Counted from the stretch's first letter, positions 45,401 to 54,420 are shown. The stretch: 64,000 nt of DNA from Ruminiclostridium papyrosolvens DSM 2782 (GCF_029318685.1 NZ_CP119677.1:3959001-4023000), one strand, 5' to 3'. Made by a program: numbers and translations. Notes: generated by a model not told the origin, from the letters alone.

Positions 45401-48149
45401 TGTTACGTATATAATCTAATTTTAATATTTGATTGTCGATTTCTTCTAACTCAATTCTCAAGCCTCGAAATTTTACCATGCCATCAATTCTACAATAATA
45501 TTTCAGATTATCATCATCCATAAATGAAACTAAATCTCCGCTGCAATGTAAATAGCTATCTTTCAAAAAAGGATTCTGAATAAATTTTTTACCATTAAGC
45601 TCATCTTGCTTGTAATAGCATGGCTGATTAGTACCTGCTCCTCCTATATATAATTCCCCTTTAGCACCTTTTGGGAGCAGCTGATGATAGCTATCTAATA
45701 TATAAATTTGATAATTGTGAATTGGCTTTCCTATCCCAACTTTCCGGGCATCAGTTATTTTCTGTATTGATGTAATAATCGCTGCTTCTGTTGGCCCACA
45801 CATATTCCAAACAACACCATATAAGTCCATCATCTTTTGAGCCAGATTATTATTTAGTGCATCACCTGCGACCCATGCTCTGGTCATTGTTTTGCTATTA
45901 AAGCCTGTAACAAATAATATTTCATACAGTGAAGGAGTTGCACAAAAATATGTAACCGGTATGTCATGTAATTTCTTAGTCAATGCTATCTGATCATCAA
46001 TAATATCCGAAGATAGCATCTCAATAGTACCGCCGGCACATAATATAGGTAATATTTCTAATAGTGACATGTCAAAACTTATAGAAGCAATTGTAATCGT
46101 GTAGTCACTACCGGATACTCCTGGTTCTATTAACATAGACTGAATAATATTAGTTAAACTATTCTGCCAAACCTGAACTCCTTTTGGATTTCCTGTAGAC
46201 CCGGATGTATAAATCATATATGCTAAATCTTCTAAATTTGTTTCACTCTTATACACTGTTCCCGATAAACTGCTCTTCTTATTACGAAGCTCAGATTCAA
46301 CAGACAGCTTTGTTATATCGTCATTAATAAATTGAAGTCTGTTATCGTTAGTCAGTACCATTTTCATAGCCGTTTCACCGATAATATAACTAAATCTGTC
46401 CAATGGAAGCTTTGTGTCATATGGAAGATAAACCGCACCGATTTTAAATAACGCCAGCATAGAAATGATTACCTCTGCTGATCTATCCATATAAACACCA
46501 ACTATATCTCCCTTATGTACTCCTCTTTCAACTAATAAATGCGCCAAATAATTGCTCTCATCTCTTAATTGTGCATAAGTAAGCATAGTCCCCTTAAACA
46601 CTACTGCTGTTTTGTGGGGAAGGGTATCTCCATATCGGTCAATTATTTCATGAACACACAACTGCTCAAAATTTTTGTCAGTATTGTTTATTACATTCAA
46701 TAAATAATTCTTCTCTTCTTCACAAACGCAATCAAGTTCATATATTAATTTTTCTTGATTGCTGCAAATATCATTTAGCAGGTAAATATAATTCTCACCA
46801 AATTGTTCTATAAAATCCTTACTAAATGAGTCTCTTTTATATTTTATTGCAAGTATTGCATTATCCTGTTGTTCTTGTAATTCAAGAAATATGTCAAATA
46901 CGCCTTCTTGTTGTATACTATTAACTAATTTCGTATCTTGTTCACTCTTACTTCCGAAATTATCAAGTTGGTGTCTTCCTAATTCTTTCAGAAAGGATTG
47001 AACTGCAAATACAATAGTATACATATTATCAGTAGTTTTGCCCAATTTCCCGGCAACATTTAAAAATGGATATGTACTATATCGCATAATATCCATTATT
47101 TCTTTTTTCAGATTAGAAACAAAAACCCTAAACTTCTCCTCTAATGGTATTTCAGTAAAGACAGGTACTGTATTGGAGAAAAACCCTATGCAGTCAGAAA
47201 ACTTTGAACTTGGCCGACCATACATGGGTGTTCCAACTTGTAATTTATCCTGTCCTGAGTATCTGTTTAGCAATACAAAAAATGCAGCTAAGGTTAATAC
47301 ATATAAAGAAACACCAAACTCATCTGCTGTCTCCCTTAACTTCTTCAGAGTTAAATAATCAACGCCTTTTAGTATTGTTTCACCTTCAAAAGTTATTCCT
47401 CTATTTTTAAGGGGTTCTTTCGGCAAATCTATGCCATTAAAATCATTATTCAATTTTTTTATCCAGAATTCTTCTGCTTCTTTTCCAAAAGCCGATAAAA
47501 GCATATTTTCCTGCCACTCAACAAACTCCTTATAGCTCGCCTTGGGCTTTTGAATACGTATTTTTTCACCAATTTTACAGGTACAGTATGCTTCTACAAA
47601 ATGACTTGCCAGAATAGTTAAGGACGGCCCATCTGCAAGAATATGGTGAATCACTAAAAGAACCAGATGTTTTTCTTTTTCGATTTTAAAATTACATACT
47701 CTCAGGCTATAATCCTTAGCTAAATCAAAAGGGCGCTTATAAACAGATAAAACTGTTTTTTTCTGTTTATCAAATGTTTCATTAGTAATATCAAGATATT
47801 CATAGGAAAAGTTATTTTCATCCCGAACAGATTGATGTGGTTCGCCATTTTCAACTTCTGTACAATTTGAAAACACAGTTCTCAAATTTCCATGGAGTGA
47901 TACTATGTAAGAGCAAGTTTTTAAAAGAATTTCTTCATTGACTTCTTCGTTTATGATAATAGGCACTGACAAATTATATGCACTATTATCCGGATACATA
48001 ATATTACTTAGCCATAATGGCTTTTGAATAGATGAAAGTGGGAAATTAACACATTCCTCTTCATTTCCGCTATTTTCAAGTAACTTTAAGGCTTCTTCTG
48101 CACTAATCTCATGACGAAAAACCATACTATATATTTCTCTTTTATTCAT
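42450..48149 (-). CDS. NRPS-PKS hybrid, C-A-PCP-KS(dead)-alpha/beta hydrolase
   Basis: The protein is 1899 residues. An N-terminal helix pair (IYSMVFRHEISAEEALKLL) looks like a docking element. Next is a condensation domain (about 35-470; VIHHILADG near 170, active HHxxxDG) and an adenylation domain (about 500-1010; A3 IYTSGSTGNPKG near 650, A4 FDMS, A5 NMCGPTEA, A7 HCSGDL, A10 with its Lys in NTKINRK). A carrier protein follows (Ser near 1080 in FDSL), then a KS fold without catalytic residues (about 1160-1590) and an alpha/beta hydrolase (about 1640-1899; nucleophile Ser in GTSWGG near 1745, Asp in GAKDK, His in SGHSS near 1878). Lining up with the PheA pocket gives D-M-L-C-W-A-M-I-I, which I cannot tie to an amino acid. 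The hydrolase and the receiving N-terminus suggest the terminal, chain-releasing protein. The start is behind GAGG. Confidence 0.92.
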   Translation of the reverse strand: MNKREIYSMVFRHEISAEEALKLLENSGNEEECVNFPLSSIQKPLWLSNIMYPDNSAYNLSVPIIINEEVNEEILLKTCSYIVSLHGNLRTVFSNCTEVENGEPHQSVRDENNFSYEYLDITNETFDKQKKTVLSVYKRPFDLAKDYSLRVCNFKIEKEKHLVLLVIHHILADGPSLTILASHFVEAYCTCKIGEKIRIQKPKASYKEFVEWQENMLLSAFGKEAEEFWIKKLNNDFNGIDLPKEPLKNRGITFEGETILKGVDYLTLKKLRETADEFGVSLYVLTLAAFFVLLNRYSGQDKLQVGTPMYGRPSSKFSDCIGFFSNTVPVFTEIPLEEKFRVFVSNLKKEIMDIMRYSTYPFLNVAGKLGKTTDNMYTIVFAVQSFLKELGRHQLDNFGSKSEQDTKLVNSIQQEGVFDIFLELQEQQDNAILAIKYKRDSFSKDFIEQFGENYIYLLNDICSNQEKLIYELDCVCEEEKNYLLNVINNTDKNFEQLCVHEIIDRYGDTLPHKTAVVFKGTMLTYAQLRDESNYLAHLLVERGVHKGDIVGVYMDRSAEVIISMLALFKIGAVYLPYDTKLPLDRFSYIIGETAMKMVLTNDNRLQFINDDITKLSVESELRNKKSSLSGTVYKSETNLEDLAYMIYTSGSTGNPKGVQVWQNSLTNIIQSMLIEPGVSGSDYTITIASISFDMSLLEILPILCAGGTIEMLSSDIIDDQIALTKKLHDIPVTYFCATPSLYEILFVTGFNSKTMTRAWVAGDALNNNLAQKMMDLYGVVWNMCGPTEAAIITSIQKITDARKVGIGKPIHNYQIYILDSYHQLLPKGAKGELYIGGAGTNQPCYYKQDELNGKKFIQNPFLKDSYLHCSGDLVSFMDDDNLKYYCRIDGMVKFRGLRIELEEIDNQILKLDYIRNSASVIRKDSSNHSEIVTFVILKSIKSDIDASAISANIGKWLPVYMLPSYYIVLEEMPLNVNTKINRKYLSTEKIEDILLNYKGYVLEGTKEEKVENKEVRDDIIKEETSICTTVSPEAICIDVECNPDELLAFVNDELKRSVIEIVDLSEKDIGEYTPFSNMEFDSLRFVKLAVSIKDKFSIEISPVIFNNLKNISSLAVYLVSNFSTEVTNKYCELSVGRCRKDDVIEVVSYSEVYHQEEPYELEEKNEDNDIAIIGVSFKLPFGDNEADVLEQICSNSTVFEACSDREGTNLNNKSGYFVQDIWDFDNEYFNYSKQDSTFIDPKYRILLQLTAELFADAGYKTSEIANQNIGVFLGTTREEYKELLYSKGYDECDIKLITNAYLASNISTHFNLEGPAKVLDGTLSSSQSLNDAIDSISKGECKMAIAGGVNLLLSDERFKRLTSESRLAENNASDMFGEDVSGVIPAEGAAVILLKPLSEAVRDKDKVYAVIKKIQSHSSNGKLVPRQASLIELLTQVYSDSKINGVDYIDSIGLGTKFSAENEYMSYANVFGKKIPQREDTKIAVGSSRSQFGDMEAVSVYAAIIRIISMMKNHIIPASISRGSTLNKRISDAPSEHIEFLTKLHPWNSDNSRIAAITEIGCGGRNTHIVLGEYTPKHKVKKSISLSLNRQKCNPPDKTLFKLIADKRPILLGTGSIGNIKDDMVEFWKSVNEIKEPKSIGNLLEDSNSRVTHFLIKLQSVGTMVEVVVKGKGKPLIMIPGFGLAASQFIPQFSDDSFNRQMIVIHMPGVGLSQACDDVSFEAISSYYMEVIDMLGINTKIDLLGTSWGGVLAQFIGIKYEERCNSLILANTSAELTVDSHVGLKELVYDDFESAGASEARKLFDDSTCISDEMALKYEAVLHSGHGKTGDFLGKINIPTLILAGAKDKILPVELSERMNREIRNSELHIFETSGHSSNLSVPKEFNAVCKEFLEKYNQ
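43430..44655 (-). other. catalytically dead ketosynthase fold
   Basis: The segment from NDIAIIGVS to HIVLGEY follows a KS domain along its whole length (IDPKYRILLQL, IAGGVN, IPAEGAAVILLKPL). However, all three catalytic residues are gone: the TACSSS cysteine is Leu in DGTLSSS, the EAHGTGT region reads DSIGLGTKF, and NIGHLE reads SQFGDME. Decarboxylation and condensation should both be impossible. Confidence 0.9.
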
Positions 48150-48202
48150 ATGATTACCTCAATTCACATTCTCTTAAAAATAAATTGCATAATATCAATA
48201 TT

Positions 48203-49159
48203 TCAATTTATCTTGTCAGAAAGAAAACTCTCCAAATTATCCCCTGCTAAATTCATGAATGCATAAGTAGATATTAAGTCACTTTTGATAATTCTATTTG
48301 AGAATCCTGCCAAAGTAGCCATTGGCCCTAAATCCATTAGAGTAGTCGGCACTGCTGCTTTTTCAATATATTTTATAGTGTCGCTAAATTTGATTGGTTC
48401 AGATAAAATATTAAATAGATATTCACCGTTTATATAATCTACTTTCTTTGCGGTCATAGTAGAAATAACTTCAATTGTAGGCTTATTAATTTTCAATTGC
48501 TCTAAAAATTTGCAACAGCTTTCTTTGTATGGTTGAATTAAACTCGGATTATGGAACCCTACTTTTGTAGGTAATAAAACCGTCAAATACTTATGCTCTT
48601 CATAATACTTATTTAACTTTTTCAATTCTTCCGTTAATCCTGATACAATAAAATGATTATCATGATTAAACGCACCGATACAGCCATACCGATTAGCACA
48701 GCTATCATTAATATAGTCTTTATTAATATTTCCGATTACCGTTAACATTCCACTGGGTGCAACTCTGTTTTGTATATAACTGGTAACCGAATATACATAC
48801 ATAATAGCAGCTTCAGGTTCTAATGCACCTGAAACAGTTAACGCCACAAACTCACCTAAACTTGTTCCCACTAATAAATCCGGCTCTACACCATTTTCCA
48901 TCAGCACCTTCGCTAAAGAATACTGAATTGCAAACAGTACTGCACAGCCAAAACCAACATCGTTAAAGAGTAAGTGTGAATTTTTCTTATTATACATTTC
49001 ATCAACAAATGATATATTGGTATTTAAAAAGAAGATATTATCAAGATAATCCATGTAATACTTAATTTTTAAGTTCGTATTATACAGATTTTCTCCCATT
49101 TCTAAGAATTGTGAGCCCTGTCCGGAAAACATAAATACTATTTTCTTACCGTCATACAT
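48203..49159 (-). CDS. discrete acyltransferase-like protein, possible acyl hydrolase
   Basis: The protein is 318 residues from ATG 49157-49159. This start is chosen because AGGGAGG precedes it and the family start VFMFSGQGSQ follows; an in-frame ATG 75 bases upstream is less likely. FabD-like features are FSGQGSQ, the nucleophile Ser near 98 in VGTSLGEF (the usual GHS is GTS) and the catalytic His in GFHNPSL. The Arg that holds the malonyl carboxylate, in the VxxRGxLM helix, is absent: the region reads VYSVTSYI. Trans-AT clusters often pair a malonyl AT with an AT-like acyl hydrolase that clears stalled carriers (PedC type), and loss of this Arg fits that role. The partner AT-ER in this cluster keeps the Arg. 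Transfer of a non-malonyl unit is the alternative. Confidence 0.85.
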   Translation of the reverse strand: MYDGKKIVFMFSGQGSQFLEMGENLYNTNLKIKYYMDYLDNIFFLNTNISFVDEMYNKKNSHLLFNDVGFGCAVLFAIQYSLAKVLMENGVEPDLLVGTSLGEFVALTVSGALEPEAAIMYVYSVTSYIQNRVAPSGMLTVIGNINKDYINDSCANRYGCIGAFNHDNHFIVSGLTEELKKLNKYYEEHKYLTVLLPTKVGFHNPSLIQPYKESCCKFLEQLKINKPTIEVISTMTAKKVDYINGEYLFNILSEPIKFSDTIKYIEKAAVPTTLMDLGPMATLAGFSNRIIKSDLISTYAFMNLAGDNLESFLSDKIN

Positions 49160-49292
49160 CTTTAGTATCCTCCCTGTTATTACTTTCACCCTTTTAAAGG
49201 CACCTTTATTTATTCTTATAAGAGAGTCTACCAATAGGTGTTCATTTTTTTATAAGACCAAATGAAAGATTAATATTATGGGACATGTTTAT

Positions 49293-50075
49293 CTATTGAT
49301 TTATTCTTCCCAACCTTTGATATTTTTCGTATCTCATGTTTACCAGCTTATCCGCAGAGAACTCATAGTATTTATTAATACTTTGCAGGATTTTATTGCT
49401 TAAATCCTCATACACATGATTAAAATCTCCGTTATTTTCTTTGATTACCATATCAACAACTCCAAGAGAATACAAATCATCTGCAGTAAGCTTAAGACAT
49501 TCTGCTACTTCTTTTACTCTGGCCGGGTCCTTCCACAAAATACTTGCACAGCCTTCCGGGGAAATTACAGAATATATTGCGTTTTCCAGCATCCAAACCT
49601 CATCAGCTACTGCCAATGCCAAAGCACCACCACTTCCACCTTCTCCTATAAGAATTGAAATAATGGGTACTTTCAAATCAATCATTGTAATCAGATTTTC
49701 AGCTATTGCCTGTCCTTGTCCTCTTTCCTCGGCACCAATTCCGCAATATGCCCCTGAGGTGTCTATAAAACATATTACCGGCCTGTTAAACTTTTCAGCT
49801 AACTTCATCTGTCTAAGAGCTTTTCTGTACCCTTCAGGATGAGCTGAACCAAAGTTTCTGCTCAATCTTTCTTTAGTATCCAGACCTTTTTCTAATGCTA
49901 TTACTGTAACCGGCCTATTTCCAAGCAAGCCAATTCCGGCAACTACAGCATTATCATCTCCGAATCGTTTGTCACCGTGGAACTCCATAAAGTTAGTAAA
50001 AATATTATTGATATACACTTTTGATGTGGGACGATCTTTTGACCTTGCCGCCATTACCTTATCGTAAGCGCTCAT
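49293..50075 (-). CDS. accA: acetyl-CoA carboxylase carboxyltransferase subunit alpha
   Basis: The protein is 260 residues, shorter than the E. coli protein. It forms the carboxyltransferase with AccD, moving the carboxyl group from carboxybiotin to acetyl-CoA. Family landmarks are [20 protein letters not shown], then [16 protein letters not shown] and the glycine-rich [14 protein letters not shown]. The usual DTPGAYPG reads DTSGAYCG, a mild deviation. Its ATG shares one base with the accD stop (TAATG), so accD and accA should be made in equal amounts. The set lies at the head of a PKS operon, so it likely supplies malonyl-CoA for polyketide extension. Confidence 0.95.
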   Translation of the reverse strand: MSAYDKVMAARSKDRPTSKVYINNIFTNFMEFHGDKRFGDDNAVVAGIGLLGNRPVTVIALEKGLDTKERLSRNFGSAHPEGYRKALRQMKLAEKFNRPVICFIDTSGAYCGIGAEERGQGQAIAENLITMIDLKVPIISILIGEGGSGGALALAVADEVWMLENAIYSVISPEGCASILWKDPARVKEVAECLKLTADDLYSLGVVDMVIKENNGDFNHVYEDLSNKILQSINKYYEFSADKLVNMRYEKYQRLGRINQ

Positions 50076-50941
50076 TATCTCGCCTCCATGTTATGTAGCA
50101 TTAATATATTCCCTAAGTATTTCTTCAGCTCATTTCTGCTAACAATATTATCTATAAATCCTTTTTCCATAAGAAATTCTGCCTTTTGAAATCCATCAGG
50201 AAGAGATCTTCTGATTGTTTGTTCTATTACTCTTGGACCTGCAAAACCTATTAATGTATCCGGCTCACTAAGAATAATATCTCCCTGCATTGCAAAACTT
50301 GCTGTTACCCCTCCGGTAGTCGGATCTGTCAGAACAGCTACATACAAATTTCCATTATTGCTGTGTCTCTTTACAGCTCCGCTTATCTTTGCCATCTGCA
50401 TCAAAGACATAATACCTTCTTGCATCCTTGCCCCGCCAGAAACGGTAAAGCCTATAACAGGAATTGATTTGTCAGTTGCCATTTCAAAAAGTCTTGCTAT
50501 TTTTTCTCCAACAACACAGCCCATACTTCCCATCATAAAAAATGGTTCCATAGCAAAAACAGCACACTCAAAGCCTTCTATTTTAGCAATTCCGCAAATT
50601 ACAGCTTCGTTTTCGCCATTTTCTTCTATTGCCGTCTTTAACTTTTCGGCATATCCCGGGAAATCTAATATATTCTTAGATTTAAGTTCTTTATCATACT
50701 CCACGAATGTCTCATCATCTACTGTTATGCCTATCCTTTTTCTTGCATTTATTCTGAAGTGATATCCGCATTCTCTGCAAACCTCAAGGTTATCTACCAG
50801 TTCACTTTTTAGCAAGGTCTCTTTGCATTTTGGACAAATCAATAACAGTTCCTTAGGTGCACAAGGAATTAAAGTTGATTCCTTTTTATATTCCATTTCC
50901 GGTTTTAGTTCGAGTTTTTTAAATGATATTTTTTTTAGCAT
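50075..50941 (-). CDS. accD: acetyl-CoA carboxylase carboxyltransferase subunit beta
   Basis: The protein is 288 residues, normal for AccD. The N-terminal zinc ribbon is complete, with C36, C39, C55 and C58. The crotonase-like core has [21 protein letters not shown] and a [13 protein letters not shown] stretch; the second forms the CoA oxyanion site. It overlaps the preceding accC by 7 bases and accA by 1 base. GGAG sits seven bases before the ATG at 50939-50941. Confidence 0.96.
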   Translation of the reverse strand: MLKKISFKKLELKPEMEYKKESTLIPCAPKELLLICPKCKETLLKSELVDNLEVCRECGYHFRINARKRIGITVDDETFVEYDKELKSKNILDFPGYAEKLKTAIEENGENEAVICGIAKIEGFECAVFAMEPFFMMGSMGCVVGEKIARLFEMATDKSIPVIGFTVSGGARMQEGIMSLMQMAKISGAVKRHSNNGNLYVAVLTDPTTGGVTASFAMQGDIILSEPDTLIGFAGPRVIEQTIRRSLPDGFQKAEFLMEKGFIDNIVSRNELKKYLGNILMLHNMEAR

Positions 50942-52311
50942 ATGGTTGCTCCATTCTTATTTTCCATTTCATTTAAAATATTTTCGATATGAATTGGATC
51001 TGTAGAATAGCTACCTTCTTTAAATATCTGACTTGATATAATGTTCATATGAAGTAAACTATTATGTTCTATACCCTCAATAACTAATTCAGATAACGCC
51101 ACCATCATCTTTCTGATAGCCTCTTCTCTTGTCCTTCCGTATACTATTAACTTCCCCAGCATGGAGTCATAGAATGGCGGAACAAAATAATCTTGATATA
51201 TGGCAGTATCAAACCTTACCCATGGCCCGCCGGGAATGTGTAAAAGTGAGATTTTACCACTGCTTGGCCTGAAATTTATCAGCGGATTTTCTGCATTTAT
51301 TCTGCATTCAATACAATGCCCTTTAATCTCAATATTTTCTTGTTCAACGTCCAGAGGCATGCCCGCCGCAATACGTATTTGCCATTTTACAATATCTATT
51401 CCAGTAACCATTTCAGTTACCGGATGCTCCACTTGAAGTCTGGTATTCATTTCCATGAAATAAAAATTACCATATTTATCCAATAAAAACTCTACTGTTC
51501 CAACACCTGTATAGTTAGTAGCTTTTGCGACTTTTACGGCTACTTTCATCATTTTTTTTCGTAGCTCTGCGCCAATTGCGGTAGATGGGCTTTCCTCTAT
51601 TAATTTTTGGTGTTTTCTCTGTAAAGAACATTCTCTTTCCCCCAGACAAACAACCTTTCCGTAGTTATCACATAATATCTGCATTTCTACATGCTTAACA
51701 GGAGAAAGATATTTTTCTATATAGCAAGCCCCATCTCCGAAGGCACTTTTTGCTTCCGAGGATGCGGTAAGATATGCGCTTTCAAATTCATTTTCGTTAT
51801 ATACAATCCTTATACCTTTTCCTCCACCACCGGCTCTTGCCTTTATTAGTAATGGATAACCTATATCGTTAGCAATATTAATAGCATCCTTGGGATTTTC
51901 AATAATATCACCGCCTGGGATTACGGGGATTGAAGCATTTTGCATAATCCGTCTGGCATTATCCTTATCTCCCATCTTTGATATTATATCTGAACCAGGT
52001 CCGATAAAAACAATGTTGCACTTCTCACACAGAGATGCAAATTTAGAGTTTTCGGATAATAGTCCATAACCTGGATGTATCGCCTGAGCATTGCAAGCAA
52101 TAGCAACAGTAATAATAGCAACCATATTTAAATAGCTTTTTCCGGTTTGAGCAGGACCTATACAATAGCTTTCATCAGCCAGTGTTACATGCAATGCATG
52201 TCTGTCTGCTTCTGAAAATATTGCTACTGTGGATATTCCCATTTCTTTGCATGCACGTATTATTCGAACAGCTATTTCACCGCGGTTTGCAATAAGTATT
52301 TTATTAAACAT
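50935..52311 (-). CDS. accC: acetyl-CoA carboxylase biotin carboxylase subunit, first copy
   Basis: The protein is 458 residues from ATG 52309-52311, which gives the canonical MFNKILIANRGEIAVRI. A start 60 bases upstream would put the ribosome binding sites (GGAGG, GAGG) inside the gene and overlap accB. The ATP-grasp domain has the glycine-rich loop ARAGGGGKGIRI and the catalytic EMNTRLQVEHPVTEM. It carboxylates the biotin of AccB using ATP and bicarbonate. A second, diverged AccC is encoded on the other side of accB. This copy has the standard family length and the standard motif EMNTRLQVEHPVTE, so it is the better candidate for the housekeeping-type enzyme. Confidence 0.95.
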   Translation of the reverse strand: MFNKILIANRGEIAVRIIRACKEMGISTVAIFSEADRHALHVTLADESYCIGPAQTGKSYLNMVAIITVAIACNAQAIHPGYGLLSENSKFASLCEKCNIVFIGPGSDIISKMGDKDNARRIMQNASIPVIPGGDIIENPKDAINIANDIGYPLLIKARAGGGGKGIRIVYNENEFESAYLTASSEAKSAFGDGACYIEKYLSPVKHVEMQILCDNYGKVVCLGERECSLQRKHQKLIEESPSTAIGAELRKKMMKVAVKVAKATNYTGVGTVEFLLDKYGNFYFMEMNTRLQVEHPVTEMVTGIDIVKWQIRIAAGMPLDVEQENIEIKGHCIECRINAENPLINFRPSSGKISLLHIPGGPWVRFDTAIYQDYFVPPFYDSMLGKLIVYGRTREEAIRKMMVALSELVIEGIEHNSLLHMNIISSQIFKEGSYSTDPIHIENILNEMENKNGATIC

Positions 52312-52336
52312 ATTTACCTCTTTACCTCCGCCAATA

Positions 52337-52774
52337 TTATAAATATCTGAAAATTGGCTGTCCAAATTCAACTACATCACCGTTTTGTGCACAAATTTCT
52401 ACAATCTCACCATCTTCTTCAGCAACAATCTCATTGAATAATTTCATGGCTTCAATTATGCAAACAACTTGTCCCTTTTTAACTTTATCTCCTGTTGCAA
52501 CAAATTCCTTATCTTTTGAGCTGGGTGCAGTATAGAATATTCCAACCATAGGAGCTTTAATCTCCTTTGTTGACGGGTTCACAGATAATGAATCAGCATT
52601 AACTTCATCACTATGTATAGCAGTATTCAGTTGCACTTCATTTTTTGAAACAGATTGAATTTTTTGTCGTTCCATTTCAATTCTTATTCTGCTATCACCT
52701 TCATTAATCTCGATGATATTAACGTTAGAAGAGTTTACAATTTTAACCAATTCTTTTATCTGCTCTATATTCAT
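52337..52774 (-). CDS. accB: acetyl-CoA carboxylase biotin carboxyl carrier protein
   Basis: The protein is 145 residues from ATG 52772-52774, preceded by GGGGGAAAG; an ATG five codons upstream lies within that ribosome binding region. The C-terminal biotinyl domain carries IEAMKLFNEI with the biotin-accepting Lys111. The N-terminal helix IEQIKELVKIV and the variable linker are typical of BCCP. It shuttles carboxybiotin between AccC and AccD/AccA. It lies between two accC copies. Confidence 0.96.
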   Translation of the reverse strand: MNIEQIKELVKIVNSSNVNIIEINEGDSRIRIEMERQKIQSVSKNEVQLNTAIHSDEVNADSLSVNPSTKEIKAPMVGIFYTAPSSKDKEFVATGDKVKKGQVVCIIEAMKLFNEIVAEEDGEIVEICAQNGDVVEFGQPIFRYL

Positions 52775-52813
52775 AACTTTCCCCCACATTTGTTATTGTT
52801 TTTGAAAATTTAT

Positions 52814-54355
52814 TTAGCCATCAATAAAAAGTTCACTTGGCATAGAGACTTCATCAACAAATTGCTGCAACATATTTTCCTTGGATTTTATACTCATTGT
52901 CTCAGTTTTATCTTCTGTTCGGGTTTCACCTTGATTACTCAAGCTCTCATTATACTCATAGTCTTGTTGACTATATAACTTTTTGCCATGTTTTGTTTTA
53001 TTAGCTGATATAATTAAATCTTCATGTTTTACTTTCAAATAATCAGTATTTATCTCTAAATTTATAAATGAAGTATCTCCCATTATTGCCTTCAAATAAT
53101 CAATATCTGTATTAACGCCTTCAATTACAAACTCGTCTAATGCTCTGCTCATACGGGATATTGCTTCTTGTCTGGTATTTCCTTTAACGATTAACTTTGC
53201 AACCATAGAATCATAGTAATGGCTGATAAAAGAGTTCTGGCCTATTCCTGAATCTACCCTTACTCCCAAGCCATCCGGAACTTGATAATATGTTATGGCT
53301 CCTGCTGAAGGCATAAAACCATTATTTGTATCTTCCGAATAAATTCTGCACTCTATAGCATGACCCTTTAAATGTATATCCTTCTGTTTTATAGGCAGTT
53401 CCTTGCCATCTGCTATCAATACTTGCATTTTTACAATATCTATGTCCGTAACCATCTCTGTTACAGCATGTTCAACCTGTATTCTTGTATTCAATTCCAA
53501 AAAGAATACTTCACCATTGCTATATAAGAATTCCACAGTTCCTGCACTGGTATACTGGACTTCCTTTGCAATGGAAATTGCGTATTCAAATATTTTATCT
53601 TTTAATTCTTGAGAAATAGTCAAACATGGTGCTTCTTCAACTATCTTCTGAAATCTTCTTTGAATGGAGCATTCACGTTCTCCTAAATGGACTACATTGC
53701 CGTGAGAATCAGCCAAAAGTTGAACCTCAACGTGATGAACATCAGTGTAATATCTCTCAATAAACACTGAGTCATTATGAAATAGTGACTCAGCTACACT
53801 CTGAGATTTGAAAAAAGTATCCTTCAATTCATCTTTACTATTTGCAATATACATGCCCTTTCCGCCGCCACCTGCAGCCGGCTTTATCATTACCGGATAT
53901 CCTATTGAAGAAGCAATATCTTCCGCCTCAGCAACGTTATTGATGGCTCGGTTTACTCCGGGAACCAATGGAATACTTAATCTTTCTGCTACAGTTCTAG
54001 CCTCAAATTTATTGCCAAGTAATTTAATGACTTGAGCGCTAGGCCCGATAAAAATAAGCCCAGCCTCTTTAACAGCTTTTGCAAATTCTTCTTTTTCAGA
54101 TAAGAAGCCATATCCGGGGTGTATTGCATCAACTTTTGCTTCTATAGCAATCTTTATTATTTTATCAATATTCATATACGTATCTTTTGCAGAACTTCCT
54201 TCTAAAGGATAACTGTAATCTGCATACCGGACAAACATACTGTCCCTGTCATCATCTGAATATACCGCAACAGTAGAAATATCCATTTCTCGTAGTGTTC
54301 TGAATATTCTTACTGCAATTTCTCCTCTATTAGCCACAAGTACCTTTTTTATCAT
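52814..54355 (-). CDS. accC: biotin carboxylase-like AccC, second copy with C-terminal extension; first gene of the operon
   Basis: The protein is 513 residues, about 60 longer than usual AccC. The core is complete, with VANRGEIAVRIFRTL, PAAGGGGKGMYI and the catalytic LELNTRIQVEHAVTEM (Ala instead of the usual Pro in EHPV). The extra C-terminus (about 455-513, from KTKHGKKLYSQ onward) is hydrophilic, rich in Glu, Ser, Thr and Lys, and likely disordered. It does not look like a biotinyl domain. The divergence suggests a paralogue with a changed role, or a partner for the neighbouring accB. The ATG at 54353-54355 follows GAGGG, and a promoter lies about 70 bases upstream. It is the first gene of the 54-kb minus-strand run. 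Confidence 0.92.
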   Translation of the reverse strand: MIKKVLVANRGEIAVRIFRTLREMDISTVAVYSDDDRDSMFVRYADYSYPLEGSSAKDTYMNIDKIIKIAIEAKVDAIHPGYGFLSEKEEFAKAVKEAGLIFIGPSAQVIKLLGNKFEARTVAERLSIPLVPGVNRAINNVAEAEDIASSIGYPVMIKPAAGGGGKGMYIANSKDELKDTFFKSQSVAESLFHNDSVFIERYYTDVHHVEVQLLADSHGNVVHLGERECSIQRRFQKIVEEAPCLTISQELKDKIFEYAISIAKEVQYTSAGTVEFLYSNGEVFFLELNTRIQVEHAVTEMVTDIDIVKMQVLIADGKELPIKQKDIHLKGHAIECRIYSEDTNNGFMPSAGAITYYQVPDGLGVRVDSGIGQNSFISHYYDSMVAKLIVKGNTRQEAISRMSRALDEFVIEGVNTDIDYLKAIMGDTSFINLEINTDYLKVKHEDLIISANKTKHGKKLYSQQDYEYNESLSNQGETRTEDKTETMSIKSKENMLQQFVDEVSMPSELFIDG

Positions 54356-54420
54356 TTAATATCCCTCATTTTTTATAATGTCAATTACTATCGCTATTTG
54401 TTTAGAATATACTATATTAT

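Noticed and set aside
45000-46700. Prediction of the amino acid from the A-domain pocket D-M-L-C-W-A-M-I-I
   Set aside because: The hand alignment around the fourth position is uncertain and the code matches no substrate I know.
49160-49292. Possible promoter or small gene between accA and the AT-like gene
   Set aside because: 133 AT-rich bases with no convincing -35/-10 pair, hairpin or ORF.
52312-52371. Earlier in-frame start for the first-copy accC
   Set aside because: It would bury the GGAGG/GAGG ribosome binding sites and add 20 residues not found in AccC proteins.
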